Shown here: in pieces, positions 16,029 through 25,576 of the stretch
Numbering within the stretch: position 1 is the stretch's first letter
Layout of the letters: each line of letters starts with the position of its first letter
Source of the DNA: Planctomycetota bacterium
GTDB taxonomy: Bacteria; Planctomycetota; Planctomycetia; Pirellulales; Lacipirellulaceae
Assembly: GCA_013286045.1 (NCBI GenBank)
Contig: JABDGM010000010.1
Coordinates: forward strand, 1-64,000
DNA: 64,000 nt
Reading direction: 5' to 3'
Notes under the pieces: generated by a model
What the model saw: only the letters and a program-made list of their open reading frames with translations
Told to the model about the DNA's origin: nothing
The model's database searches: none
Position numbers and translations under genes: made by a program

Positions 16029-16961
16029 TTACATCTCAACATATCCGTCCAAGCGGCCGTTCTCTTTGGCGCCACGAACTAGTCGCTTGGTCGGATCGTT
16101 TTTGGCCCGATGCGCATGATAAGCCCTATTGAACAGCGGACAACGTTTCTGTGATAAGGACTGGATCGGGACGGGCGTCCGAAGGAGTCTCGCAACTTCC
16201 GTTTTCGTGCACTTTCCGCCTGACCGCTGCAAACTCATGAAAATCGTGACCGCCTCCAAATCTCGTTCCGTTGCCTTAGTCAAGTTACTTCTTACTGGAG
16301 GCGACGTAGATTCGGTTATTGCAAGCGCGTCCGCCTCATTCGGGACTTCGCCCTTCAGCAAATCACGTGCAAGTTTTAGCTCGGAAGTTAGCTCCGAAAG
16401 CATTTCGCAATCGAGTTTGAGCAGCCGGGACTGATATTTTCTCGCGGCATTCGCCAGCCGCGCGACGTCCCCCATCCATGCTGGGAATCGCCAGGAACTA
16501 CTTTCGTCTGGTGATAAATCCCAATACGAAGGTTTGAAGGGCTTCAGGAAGTAGTGCGCTGAATTTAAGAGGGAGCCATGATTACTTAAGAAGAGCCGGT
16601 TACACGATTTTTCCGGGTGTCGTTTTGAATATGCGCTCATAAACCAGTAGTGAAGCTCGACTTTCGTTCTGGAGCCGTTGACTCGGTTCCACAGACGGCG
16701 AATTTCCGCCTTCGCGCCTCGCGGAGTTTTTTGATTTTTTACTAGATCGCTACACAGCCTCTCTGTCCGTCGGAAAAAACGAAGAGCACTCCGATGAAAC
16801 TGATCCAGTTTGAGCACACTTTCTGAGTCATTGTCGATGAACACGTTACCGACTCCTTCGCGATTCTTATCGCACCAAAAGCGTAATTCACCCCTGCTCA
16901 AATGCATTAAACGGTCGGCAGGGTCGGCCAGTCCAGCGTGTAAGGCTAATTGCCGAATCAC
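16029..16961 (-). CDS. Hypothetical protein of the integrated element
   Basis: A 310-residue basic protein. It looks helical, with Arg- and Lys-rich segments (residues about 60-110), several Trp residues around the middle (RLWNRV, HYWFMSAY, PSYWDLSP), and a C-terminal part (about 225-310) that contains a possible winged-helix segment (LQRSGGKCTKTEVARLL). No family recognised. It lies between the integrase and the excisionase-like gene, a position that often holds replication or regulatory genes. Sequence between 15828-16028 and 16962-17189 shows no gene. Confidence 0.6.
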   Translation of the reverse strand: MIRQLALHAGLADPADRLMHLSRGELRFWCDKNREGVGNVFIDNDSESVLKLDQFHRSALRFFRRTERLCSDLVKNQKTPRGAKAEIRRLWNRVNGSRTKVELHYWFMSAYSKRHPEKSCNRLFLSNHGSLLNSAHYFLKPFKPSYWDLSPDESSSWRFPAWMGDVARLANAARKYQSRLLKLDCEMLSELTSELKLARDLLKGEVPNEADALAITESTSPPVRSNLTKATERDLEAVTIFMSLQRSGGKCTKTEVARLLRTPVPIQSLSQKRCPLFNRAYHAHRAKNDPTKRLVRGAKENGRLDGYVEM

Positions 16962-17189
16962 CTTGAATGGATATTTTCGCGTTAAAAGTCTACGTTTCGT
17001 CGAGATTTATGACCCAGCGCTTACACACCAGCAGACGCCAATCAACACCCACTGGTTGCCCAACTAAGTAAGCAATTTGACACGCTCACGCGTATTGGTA
17101 AGCAACCCGGACGCAATTAATCGCATACAAAAGCGTTGATGCCGTCGCCGGAGCTCCGTAGACGCGCCGACCGATAGGCTGTGCCGAGC

Positions 17190-18413
17190 CTATTTGGCTC
17201 TGTTATTGGGATAAAGCCATTGTCTTACGTGACCGGCTACTGCCCTCAAGCGTTCATCGCCTATCTTCTCGCGGTAGACGCCCGCCATCGAATTGTCGGC
17301 GTGCCCCATGATATGGTTAACTGCGACTTGATCCTTCGATTCGCCGGCGATCGTCTCGAAAGTGTGGCGCAAGGCGTAGAACCCGATGCCGCGCCGGTAG
17401 ATTTTCGGGGGCACTTTTACGCGACGCTTCCGTGCTTCCTCCGCCGCCTCGGAATCGATCGAATCAATGAGCTTGCGGAACTCTTTCGTCACTGGACTGT
17501 CCGATGTCTCTTTGGCCCAGGGCTGTCCATATTTTGTAATGAAGACCAAATGCTCGAATGCTTCATCTCTCGACGGTCGCCGCGAGTGCAATGCTTCCTG
17601 AATCGCCAAAGCTGTTTCGGGCCACAGCGGGCACCGCCGTTCTACAGCAGTCTTCGGCCTCGGAAAATCGACCCATCCGTGCTTCAGATCAAGGGCGCTC
17701 CTGGGAAGCGTGCCACAATCATAGTTCCCGAACCCACAATTGATGCCAAGTAGGATCATCGCCTTGAGCGGCTGATCAGCGCTCGCAATGATTATGCGGA
17801 GCGCGTCGGCCTCTAGCAGACGTTGCCCCACTTTCTGTCGATGGGCCCGCATGATCCGCTTTTCAGGACGCTTGAAAGTCGGACCGAATCGCACTGGTTT
17901 TTCGATCAATGCTGCATCGAATCCGTATTTGAACAGCGTGCGGATTCCCTGCACTTCTCGGCTAAGAGCGTGTGGTCCTAGTCGCTTCGCTAGTGTCGCA
18001 CGTAGAGCTTGAAAATCATTGGCCGCAAGATCATCGACGAGACGGTTTTTACCAAACGCCTTTACGACGACTTTGCATGTAGCGTGGTAGTCCCGAAACG
18101 TTCGCAGCTTGATCTCACCTGAATCCACTTGGTGCGACTTGGCATCCAGGAAGTGGTTACAGAGGTCAGCTACACAAAGGCTGTCTGAATCAACGCGAGG
18201 TGTACGGCCGGCAAGCAAATCGTCCTTTTGTTCGAGCCATTGATCCAGCGCTGCCTCGCCGCGAGGGTCATTGGCGATTTTGCCGAAGTAATGGAGCTTG
18301 CCCCGAACCTTTTTTGCCCAGTATCCCCTGGCGTGCGGAAACAGCGGAAAGTCGGCATGGGGTTTCTTGGGCGGTCGGCGCCGAATAGAATCTGGCATAG
18401 TGAGGACATCCAT
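17190..18413 (-). CDS. int: Tyrosine recombinase (integrase) of the element
   Basis: A 407-residue site-specific recombinase. The N-terminal part (about 60-190) looks like a core-binding domain (DLCNHFLDAKSHQVDSGEIK, TFRDYHATCKVVVKAFG). The catalytic domain shows a beta-strand Lys region (RPKTAVERRCPLWPE), the box II segment YALRHTFETIAG with its Arg, and GHADNSMAGVYRE with the GH pair and Tyr nucleophile. The usual first Arg (TGxR) seems replaced: the text reads NCGFGNYDCGTLP. The box II His before LRHT is Tyr. It is the last gene of the element, 126 bp from tRNA-Arg, which it probably uses as integration site. Confidence 0.9.
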   Translation of the reverse strand: MDVLTMPDSIRRRPPKKPHADFPLFPHARGYWAKKVRGKLHYFGKIANDPRGEAALDQWLEQKDDLLAGRTPRVDSDSLCVADLCNHFLDAKSHQVDSGEIKLRTFRDYHATCKVVVKAFGKNRLVDDLAANDFQALRATLAKRLGPHALSREVQGIRTLFKYGFDAALIEKPVRFGPTFKRPEKRIMRAHRQKVGQRLLEADALRIIIASADQPLKAMILLGINCGFGNYDCGTLPRSALDLKHGWVDFPRPKTAVERRCPLWPETALAIQEALHSRRPSRDEAFEHLVFITKYGQPWAKETSDSPVTKEFRKLIDSIDSEAAEEARKRRVKVPPKIYRRGIGFYALRHTFETIAGESKDQVAVNHIMGHADNSMAGVYREKIGDERLRAVAGHVRQWLYPNNRAK

Positions 18414-18460
18414 GCAGAGAATGGTATATGTTCGGCAGGTGCTTACTCTTGAAAGCTTAC

Positions 18461-18482
18461 CGGGTGTACAAACGGGTGTACA
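18461..18482. repeat. Two direct repeats CGGGTGTACA
   Basis: CGGGTGTACA occurs twice, 12 bp apart start to start, separated by AA, between the integrase start and the tRNA-Arg gene. The spacing and position would suit a binding site for the recombinase or its regulator. No other copy was seen by eye in the window. Confidence 0.6.
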
Positions 18483-18538
18483 GGGGACGAGTTCGGTGGC
18501 TGTTGAAATCGCTGTTTATCCTTAATTTTCCGATGTTT

Positions 18539-18612
<74 letters not shown>

Positions 18613-18651
18613 CTGTACTTTCGCAAACCATGGATGCGCGGACGGGCACGG

Positions 18652-19089
18652 ATGACGCTGCAAGAGGCTGAGGAATTGGTGAACCACTTGATGCGAGAGC
18701 ATCGGCTGATTCCGAAATGGATTTTCCGATTCGATCGCTCTAAAGTTCGCTTTGGCAAGTGCGACTATACGAACCGAGTCATCTCGCTCTCGAGGTATTT
18801 GGTCGAGTTAAACAGTGAGCAGGAAGTACGCGATACGGTCCTGCACGAGATTGCTCACGCCTTGGCACCGCGCGGAGCTGGGCATGGCGAGGCTTGGCGA
18901 ACGGTCGCACGGTCGATTGGCTGTAATGCGGCACGATGCTATGGCGAAGAGGTAATTCGACCTACGCCGCGGTATAAAGGAACTTGTCCTAAGTGCCAAC
19001 GCGTGATTTTCCGGCATCGGCGAGCCGTCATTGCCTGCGGTCGCTGCACCCCCGTGTTTGATATGAAGTACGCATTCATCTGGTCTTAG
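18652..19089 (+). CDS. SprT-like zinc metalloprotease domain protein
   Basis: From the ATG at 18652 (a second ATG at 18634 would add six residues) the product is 145 residues. The catalytic HEIAH motif (residues 65-69) sits on a helix preceded by a strand (NRVISLSRYLV), and a C-terminal zinc ribbon is visible (CPKC and CGRC, about 20 residues apart). This is the arrangement of the SprT/SPRTN family; bacterial functions are poorly known, with DNA-protein crosslink repair shown for eukaryotic relatives. It starts 40 nt after tRNA-Arg. Confidence 0.85.
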   Translation: MTLQEAEELVNHLMREHRLIPKWIFRFDRSKVRFGKCDYTNRVISLSRYLVELNSEQEVRDTVLHEIAHALAPRGAGHGEAWRTVARSIGCNAARCYGEEVIRPTPRYKGTCPKCQRVIFRHRRAVIACGRCTPVFDMKYAFIWS

Positions 19090-19107
19090 AGCAACGTGCG
19101 CCGAGTG

Positions 19108-21381
19108 ATGAGAGCTTCTTGCAGATTGATTTTTGTTGTCACAATTGAAATTGTGGCTTGCAGCACGATTAGCGCACTCGCAGTGGCAACGGAACCGCCG
19201 TCGTCCCCTGCTCTGTCAACGGTGCAAGAGATGATCGCGGCTCGCACGGACGTGTGGGGCGATGCGGCGATGCGGCAGCCGAACGGTCCGAGCTTTAAAT
19301 TCTTTAAAGACCTCATGCCGCCGCTGCGGTGGGTAAATGCGGAGTTTCGGCATTATCCGATCGTGTTGAGCGCGCCACGCGCGCGGAAAAAGGCGCGGTT
19401 CGAATCCAACGGCGGGGCCGTGAACCCGCGGGCGAATAAGAAGCCCATGTGGTTCGAAGACGGAGATCCGATCACATTCGAAGTAGGAAATCCGTCGGAA
19501 CCGTTCGGCGGCGACCTTGAACGGTTGAGTCAGCCGGAATACTTGGATGGCTTCCTGCCAGTGGTAACCGTTCGATATCGAACCAAGGGCGCAACGGTCA
19601 TCGAGGAGGCATTCGCTCCGGCGGTTGAATCGTACGCGGCCCGCGGCACGGCGATGGTGCGGTTTACGTTGGCGAAAGGCGTGGGCGACGAGCGCATTCA
19701 GGCGCGAATCGGTTCAGAGGACGCGCTGCACGTTGCCGATAGTTGCGTACAAAACCCGAAAGGAGAAACGCTTGTCGCTTTTTCTGCCGGGTGGAAGTGG
19801 GACGGTGAGCTGAAGGCGCTTGTCGCGGATCTGAAGGGAGACGCAACGACGGAGCTTGCGATTTTTACGAAACCGAATTCTTCGGCCACTCGGGTTTCAG
19901 CCGAGGAATTCGAAGGTCAGAAAAAGGCGTGCGTTCAGAGCTGGAACAAGCTGCTAGATGATGGCACTAAGCTCATCACGCCCGAGCCAATCGTCAACGA
20001 CGCTTGCCGCGCGCTCCTTGTTGGCATTTACATGCTGACTGTAAATGATCGGCTGAATTACAGCGCCGGCAACGCTTACGCGAAATTGTATGAAGGAGAA
20101 TGCGGCGACACGCTACGGTCGCTGATGATGTTCGGCCACTTGGGCGATGCGCCTGCGATGCTCAAACCACTACTGCAGTTTGACCGCAAAGCGACGCGAT
20201 TTCATGTCGCCGGACACAAACTTCAGCTGCTCTCCTACTTTTATTGGATGACGCGCGACGGCCACACCGTGCGCGAGTATGAGACGCTGTGGCGACCTTC
20301 GGTCGATCTGATCCTTGCGAGCCGCGAATCGGAAAGCGGATTGTTGCCGAAGGACAATTATGCCGGGGATATCGCCGAGCAAGTGTACTCGCTGAATTCG
20401 AATGCCAACTGCTGGCGCGGATTGCGGGATGTGGCAGCAATGCTGGAAGACATGGGTTCGGTCGAAGAAGCTGAAAATCTACGCAAGACTGCCGCGGAAT
20501 ACCGCGAGGCGATCCTTGATGCGGCCAGTAAAAGTATCCAAATGGATGCCCAGCCGCCCTTCGTACCGGTGGCGTTGCTGGCCGACGAACCGGCTCACGA
20601 TCCGCTCACAGCCACGCGAACCGGCAGCTATTACGATTTGATTTGCCCGTATGTCATCGGCTCGGAGATTTTCGGACAAGGGTCCAAGCAGGAAGATTGG
20701 CTGCTCGGCTACATGCAGCAGCACGGTGGAATTGCGATGGGAATGGTTCGCACGATGCCGGCCCAGGGAGAATTCAAAGACACGCCGGGCGTCGTTCCGC
20801 TTTACGGAATTCGCTACCAACTGGCGCTATTGCGACGCGACGAACGTGAAAAGGCGCTCGTAGGATTTTACGGTCAGCTCGCCCAGGGCATGACGCGCGG
20901 CACGTTTATCGGCGGCGAAGGCACGCGTTTTTTGGGCGGCGATGCGAACGGCAGAACGCTTTATCTCCCGCCGAACGCCTCGACCAATGCGGCTTGGCTT
21001 GTAGCTCTCCGCTATCTCCTCATTCAAGACTGGGATTTGGATGAAGATGGCAAGCCCGACACGCTGCGGTTACTCTATGGCGTGCCGAGAAGCTGGTTGG
21101 TGGATGGAGCGCACACGACTATTGACGACGCGCCGACTATGTTCGGTCCAGTGTCGCTCGACGTGAGCTCGAAGGTGAGCGACGGCCTCGTCGAGATGCG
21201 GCTTGCCCCGCCGAAAACCGCGGCAAAACAAATGCTGCTTCGCGCGCCCGTTCCGGCTGGCTATCAAATAGAGTCGGTGGAAGTCGATGGGGCGAAATTG
21301 GAACTCGTCGGCGGGAATTCGGTGGATCTATCTCGCCGAACGAAACCCACGGTCGTTAGATTTCGAGTTCGTCGAGACTAA
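19108..21381 (+). CDS. Secreted protein with six-hairpin glycosidase-like fold
   Basis: A 757-residue protein from the ATG at 19108 (a GTG at 19096 is also in frame). It begins with a signal peptide (hydrophobic core up to about residue 25). The N-terminal third is beta-rich, the middle (about 280-640) is rich in alternating helices of the alpha/alpha type (AYAKLYEGECGDTLRSLMMFG, TNAAWLVALRYLLIQDW), and the end is beta-rich. This layout resembles GH-type (alpha/alpha)6-barrel proteins, but I see no motif that fixes a family, so the substrate is unknown. It is probably exported and acts on polysaccharide (inference). Confidence 0.65.
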   Translation: MRASCRLIFVVTIEIVACSTISALAVATEPPSSPALSTVQEMIAARTDVWGDAAMRQPNGPSFKFFKDLMPPLRWVNAEFRHYPIVLSAPRARKKARFESNGGAVNPRANKKPMWFEDGDPITFEVGNPSEPFGGDLERLSQPEYLDGFLPVVTVRYRTKGATVIEEAFAPAVESYAARGTAMVRFTLAKGVGDERIQARIGSEDALHVADSCVQNPKGETLVAFSAGWKWDGELKALVADLKGDATTELAIFTKPNSSATRVSAEEFEGQKKACVQSWNKLLDDGTKLITPEPIVNDACRALLVGIYMLTVNDRLNYSAGNAYAKLYEGECGDTLRSLMMFGHLGDAPAMLKPLLQFDRKATRFHVAGHKLQLLSYFYWMTRDGHTVREYETLWRPSVDLILASRESESGLLPKDNYAGDIAEQVYSLNSNANCWRGLRDVAAMLEDMGSVEEAENLRKTAAEYREAILDAASKSIQMDAQPPFVPVALLADEPAHDPLTATRTGSYYDLICPYVIGSEIFGQGSKQEDWLLGYMQQHGGIAMGMVRTMPAQGEFKDTPGVVPLYGIRYQLALLRRDEREKALVGFYGQLAQGMTRGTFIGGEGTRFLGGDANGRTLYLPPNASTNAAWLVALRYLLIQDWDLDEDGKPDTLRLLYGVPRSWLVDGAHTTIDDAPTMFGPVSLDVSSKVSDGLVEMRLAPPKTAAKQMLLRAPVPAGYQIESVEVDGAKLELVGGNSVDLSRRTKPTVVRFRVRRD

Positions 21382-21396
21382 TCCAAAGCGACCAGC

Positions 21397-21957
21397 TCAA
21401 TCTTCGATTAACGGACGGGCCCACAATGCGCGAATCTGGTCCTGCAGTTGGCCGAGTTCCCATTGAATGCGGACTTCGGGCGGTTGCTGATCCAGCGATT
21501 TGAGCGCCGCCAGTCGGGCCTTGGCGACGTCGATCGAGGCTTTCTCGCGGCGCAATAGAACGTCGGTAACCGTGCCGGCTTGAATCTTATTCGCCTTCAA
21601 GGCTTCGTCGTAATTATTTTGCATGGCGCTCACTGCGTCTTGCGTCGCTTGGATTTGAGGGCCGTATGGATTTTCTCGGCCATTGGCATCGAGCTGCTTC
21701 AATCGACCTTGCGCGAGCTGCACGCCAGCCTTCAGCTCGGAAGTCATCTCCTGCGATACGGAGTCTGCCACAGCCTGGTTTTGGCTGTTGGCCTGCGCCA
21801 AACGAGCTTCCGCAAGTTCCACGTTGGCGGCGGCGTAATCTCGCTCAAGCTTCTTCCAGGAGTTCGAATCCGTTCCGCCCGCGAATAGCATATTGAGGGT
21901 CGCCCCAAACGCGATACAAGACAGCACCAGGAATACGAATTTGCATCGCTTGAACAT
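21397..21957 (-). CDS. Secreted coiled-coil hypothetical protein
   Basis: A 186-residue protein with an N-terminal signal peptide or anchor (about residues 7-27) and an Ala/Gln/Glu-rich remainder that should form long helices or a coiled coil (VELAEARLAQANSQNQAVAD, GVQLAQGRLKQLDANG, ASIDVAKARLAALKSL). It lies tail to tail with the gene at 19108-21381. Planctomycetes carry many such exported coiled-coil proteins; function unknown. Confidence 0.7.
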   Translation of the reverse strand: MFKRCKFVFLVLSCIAFGATLNMLFAGGTDSNSWKKLERDYAAANVELAEARLAQANSQNQAVADSVSQEMTSELKAGVQLAQGRLKQLDANGRENPYGPQIQATQDAVSAMQNNYDEALKANKIQAGTVTDVLLRREKASIDVAKARLAALKSLDQQPPEVRIQWELGQLQDQIRALWARPLIED

Positions 21958-22108
21958 GAGAGTAGCTCCAAAAGCATTTTTGGCGTGAAGTGTCGCACTT
22001 GTCAGTTTAGTCAGAGCGAAATCAGAAAAGCAACGAGGGGGTAGGCTAATTACGCTTCTGCGGGAAGTGACCTATAATAAACAGGTAACGTCAAAAGATG
22101 AGGTCGTG

Positions 22109-23236
22109 ATGCCGCTCGAACTGGATATGCCGTCGCTCACCGCGGGCGAGTCGATATTTCTTTGCCCGGAGACGAAGCTGCCACTGCGGGCTTTGTCGCT
22201 GCAAGATGCACAAGCAGCTTTGGGGGCGAGCGAGTTAGTCACGCGAACGAATGTCGACCCAGCCCCCACCGGCGTGACTTCGCGGCTGATGGTGCGCTCC
22301 GATAACGCTTGCGCGTATCCGATTGTTGACGGTATCCCGATCTTGCTGGCGCCGGAGCAAATCATGCCGGCCGGCCGCGCTCGGGCGTTTGACCTCAAGA
22401 ACCCGAAATATGCCGAAGCGTACGAGGAGATGACGCATTACAACCAGGTTGCGAAGGCCGAGGCGGCTGCGATCCGGGAGTCGGAATCCTACCACGTCAT
22501 CGAACCGGTATTGCGATTGCCGGCCGATGGCCGCGGCGATTTTCCCGAACCCAAGGTCAATTGGGTTGATTGCGTTCCCGACTGCAAAGCCCAGTACGAG
22601 GCCTACCGCTACTTGAGTCCCGTGGCAGGCAAGCGCGTACTGCAGCTTGGCGGCAAAGGAATTCACGCCGTTAAAAGCCTGCTCGCAGGCGCAACGGAAG
22701 CCTGGGTGATCACACCGATGCTGGGCGAGATCTATTGCTCGATTGCGCTTGCTGAGGAAGCCGGCGTGCGCGAGCGGTTGCGGTGCGTCGTTGGCGTGGC
22801 GGAGGAAATTCCGCTTGTCGACAATATGTTCGACGCGATCTATTCCGGCGGTTGCGTTCATCACATGACCACCGAAGTGGCGATGCCGGAGATCGCGCGC
22901 GTGCTCAAACCAGGCGGGCGATTTGCCTGCACTGACCCGTGGCGAGCGCCGCTGTACGCCATCGGGACGAAGATTCTCGGTAAGCGCGAGGTGAACGTCT
23001 ATTGTCGTCCACTGACGCCCGCGCGGGTGGCCCCGCTGTTTTCCAGCTTTAAGACCGCTGAGAAAGTACAGTATGGAACGCTGACTCGCTACCCCGCGAT
23101 CGCGCTCAGCAAATTTGGGATCAACGTATCATTCGATACGATGTGGCAGCTCTACCGCATGGATGACGCGGTCTGTTCGTTCATCCCAGGCATGCGGGGC
23201 TTCGGCAGCAGCGTCGCACTGTTTGCCATGAAGTAG
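22109..23236 (+). CDS. SAM-dependent methyltransferase
   Basis: The ATG at 22109 has GAGG 7 nt upstream and gives 375 residues (a GTG at 22067 would add 14). The N-terminus has a Trm112-like region (LCPETKLPL, YPIVDGIPILL near residues 75-90). The methyltransferase domain follows: GKRVLQLGGKGIHAVKSLL is the SAM-binding glycine loop, EEIPLVDNMFDAIYSGGCVHHM covers motifs III-IV, and EIARVLKPGGRFACTDP is the LKPGG strand typical of Methyltransf_11. Substrate unknown. Divergent from the coiled-coil gene and tail to tail with apgM. Confidence 0.85.
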   Translation: MPLELDMPSLTAGESIFLCPETKLPLRALSLQDAQAALGASELVTRTNVDPAPTGVTSRLMVRSDNACAYPIVDGIPILLAPEQIMPAGRARAFDLKNPKYAEAYEEMTHYNQVAKAEAAAIRESESYHVIEPVLRLPADGRGDFPEPKVNWVDCVPDCKAQYEAYRYLSPVAGKRVLQLGGKGIHAVKSLLAGATEAWVITPMLGEIYCSIALAEEAGVRERLRCVVGVAEEIPLVDNMFDAIYSGGCVHHMTTEVAMPEIARVLKPGGRFACTDPWRAPLYAIGTKILGKREVNVYCRPLTPARVAPLFSSFKTAEKVQYGTLTRYPAIALSKFGINVSFDTMWQLYRMDDAVCSFIPGMRGFGSSVALFAMK

Positions 23237-23237
23237 C

Positions 23238-24443
23238 TTACGCCCCAAATTTGCCGAGGCGCTGCGCGTTGGCGAGCGCCAACGTCATCAAGTGCTTGGC
23301 TTCGAATTGCCCGAGACCTCCGCGGAGGCATTCACTCTCGCCAAAGCGTTCGCAGCCGTCGGTGCGGCAGAACTTGGCGGAAAGAAGCGTCGGCACCGGA
23401 TGCCAGCTGTGACTCGCAAGCATGCTGGGCGTGCTGTGGTCGCCGGTGACGATGAGCACATCGGGCTTGAGCGCCGTGATGCGGGAAACGGCGGCGTCGA
23501 AGTCTTCGATCCGCTTCACTTTGCTATCGAAATTGCCGTCTTCGCCGGTGCTGTCGGTGTATTTGTAGTGGATGAAGAAGAAGTCGTACTTCTGCCAATG
23601 CTCTTCGAGTACGGTCATTTGCTCGGCAATTGTTTGTGCCTTGCCAAGGATGTCCATCCCCACCAACCGCGCGAGGCCCTTGTACATCGGATAGACGGCG
23701 ATCGCGGCGGCCTTCAGGCCGTACACTTCTTCGTAACTCGGCAAAGCCGGCTTGCCGGAAAAACCGCGCAGCGTAAGGCCATTGGCTTTCGTCTCCGATT
23801 TCAGCAGCTCGCGCGCCTGGCGGACGAATTCTTTGGCGACCTCGGCCGTTTTCTTGCTTTGCGAATCACTCGCGACCGGATCCAATGGCGGCACGCCGGT
23901 GATTTGTGGATCGGTATCTTGAACGCTGCCATGTAAACCGGCGCCGCGTAGGACTACGACGAATCGATGTTCTTTGACCGGTTCGACAAAGACCTCAACT
24001 CCCGGGATTTTAACGGCGCGAAGCTTGATCGCCAGCGGCGCACTTTCTTCCGTTGGAATTCGGCCCGCGCGGCGGTCGCTGATATTGCCCTTCGCATCGA
24101 GCGAGCAGAAGTTCGCGCGGATCGCGACGTCGCCCTCTTTAAGCTCGAAGCCAATCCCGGTCGCTTCGAGCGCGCCGCGGCCGATCATGTACTGCAGCGG
24201 GTCGTAGCCGAACAAGCCGAGATGCCCCGGGCCGCTTCCGGGGCTAATTCCCGGCAGCACAGGGATGCTGCTGCCCAGCACGCCGGCTTTGGCGAGTGCA
24301 TCGAGGTTCGGCGTCTTCGCGGTTTCGAGCTCGGTGCGACCGCCCGGCTGTTGCGGAAGGCCGCCGAGGCCGTCGCCGACGTACATCACGATCTTGGTCG
24401 AGTTTTTGACATGCAGTTCACGCGTGAGACGATGTAAATCCAT
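23238..24443 (-). CDS. apgM: 2,3-bisphosphoglycerate-independent phosphoglycerate mutase, archaeal type
   Basis: A 401-residue alkaline-phosphatase-superfamily protein of the ApgM type. It interconverts 2- and 3-phosphoglycerate in glycolysis. Visible hallmarks are the N-terminal metal site VGDGLGGLP, a conserved TPNLDALAKAG segment, SPGSGPGHLGLFGYDP with the catalytic Ser, RANFCSLD, the metal-binding HYKYTDSTGEDGNFD segment, and GDHSTPSMLASHSWHPVP near the end. Length matches the family. The stop codon lies beside that of the methyltransferase gene. Confidence 0.92.
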   Translation of the reverse strand: MDLHRLTRELHVKNSTKIVMYVGDGLGGLPQQPGGRTELETAKTPNLDALAKAGVLGSSIPVLPGISPGSGPGHLGLFGYDPLQYMIGRGALEATGIGFELKEGDVAIRANFCSLDAKGNISDRRAGRIPTEESAPLAIKLRAVKIPGVEVFVEPVKEHRFVVVLRGAGLHGSVQDTDPQITGVPPLDPVASDSQSKKTAEVAKEFVRQARELLKSETKANGLTLRGFSGKPALPSYEEVYGLKAAAIAVYPMYKGLARLVGMDILGKAQTIAEQMTVLEEHWQKYDFFFIHYKYTDSTGEDGNFDSKVKRIEDFDAAVSRITALKPDVLIVTGDHSTPSMLASHSWHPVPTLLSAKFCRTDGCERFGESECLRGGLGQFEAKHLMTLALANAQRLGKFGA

Positions 24444-24695
24444 GTGCCGGAGTCGAAAATCGGGTGCCTAAGAATTGTCGAATGAGATTTCATCGTCGCA
24501 AAAATCGGAACCGCCGCAAGGGGATGCGGCCGCCTTCACGGCAATTGGCATCAGGCTCATTGTTTGGACCGCCACGTGGAGTTACGGTATTAAGCCGGTG
24601 GGAACCGTGTTCAGGTTGGCGTAGCGTTTGCAGCCGCTTATCGGGGACCGCTCAGCGTAGACGCAATTTGCTTTTAAAAAGAAGAGGCCATCGCG

Positions 24696-25385
24696 ATGGG
24701 TACCAACGTTACCTGGCTAGGACACAACGCCTGGTCAATTGAAACTTCAGGCAAAACGTTGTTGCTCGATCCTTTTTTGAACGACTCGCCGACGGCGCCC
24801 GTCAAAGCGGACGCCGTGACGGCCGATTACATTTTGTTGTCGCACGGCCACGGGGATCATCTCGGCGACACGGTCGACATCGCCAAGCGGACCGGCGCTG
24901 TCGTGCTGACGAATTTTGAAGTGAGCCAGTGGCTTGGGAAAAAAGGAGTGCCTGCGGAGAAGTTAATCGGCTTGAATCCCGGCGGCGGCAGCAAGCAACC
25001 TTTCGGCCATGCGAAATTCACGATTGCCCACCATAGCTCCAGCATGCCAGATGGAAGTTACGGCGGCGTACCCGGCGGGTTCCTGTTAACACTCGAAGAC
25101 GCGCGAATCTATTTTGCTTGTGATACGGCGTTGTTTTTGGATATGAAGCTCATTGGCGCCAGTCCGCTCGATCTGGCCGTGTTGCCGATCGGCGACATGT
25201 TCACGATGGGTCCGGAAGATTCGATCGATGCGATCAAGCTGCTCAACCCGAAACGAGTCGCGCCGTGCCATTACAATACCTGGCCACCGATCGCACAGGA
25301 TGCGGCCGCTTGGGCGGCAACGGTTCAGTCGCATACCGCAGCTACGCCGGTGGTTCTCGAGCCGGGGGGCGTGATCAATCTGTAG
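24696..25385 (+). CDS. UPF0173 metal-dependent hydrolase
   Basis: A 229-residue metallo-beta-lactamase-fold protein of the UPF0173 (YtkL/UlaG-like) family. The metal-binding SHGHGDHLGD motif lies near residues 49-58, an earlier GHNAWSIE strand is typical of the family's N-terminus, and further conserved His and Asp appear as IAHHSSS, FACDTALF and APCHYNTWP. The start has GAAGAGG about 9 nt upstream. Substrate unknown. About 250 bp of upstream sequence (24444-24695) shows no gene. Confidence 0.9.
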   Translation: MGTNVTWLGHNAWSIETSGKTLLLDPFLNDSPTAPVKADAVTADYILLSHGHGDHLGDTVDIAKRTGAVVLTNFEVSQWLGKKGVPAEKLIGLNPGGGSKQPFGHAKFTIAHHSSSMPDGSYGGVPGGFLLTLEDARIYFACDTALFLDMKLIGASPLDLAVLPIGDMFTMGPEDSIDAIKLLNPKRVAPCHYNTWPPIAQDAAAWAATVQSHTAATPVVLEPGGVINL

Positions 25386-25576
25386 GCGGGCAGCCGCCTG
25401 GTGCGAGTGCAAAACAAGCTCGTTTTGCCGGGTAAAATCGCGCCCCCAAAGCTCCAGCGATGTCGATTTCCAGGCCTGATTTCAGGCCCCAACGCCTACC
25501 GAACGGGGCGAGCGGGGGTAATAATAGTGGTTCTCATTCTTGCCTCTAATCGTCAGTGCTTCCCGAGGAACCAACC

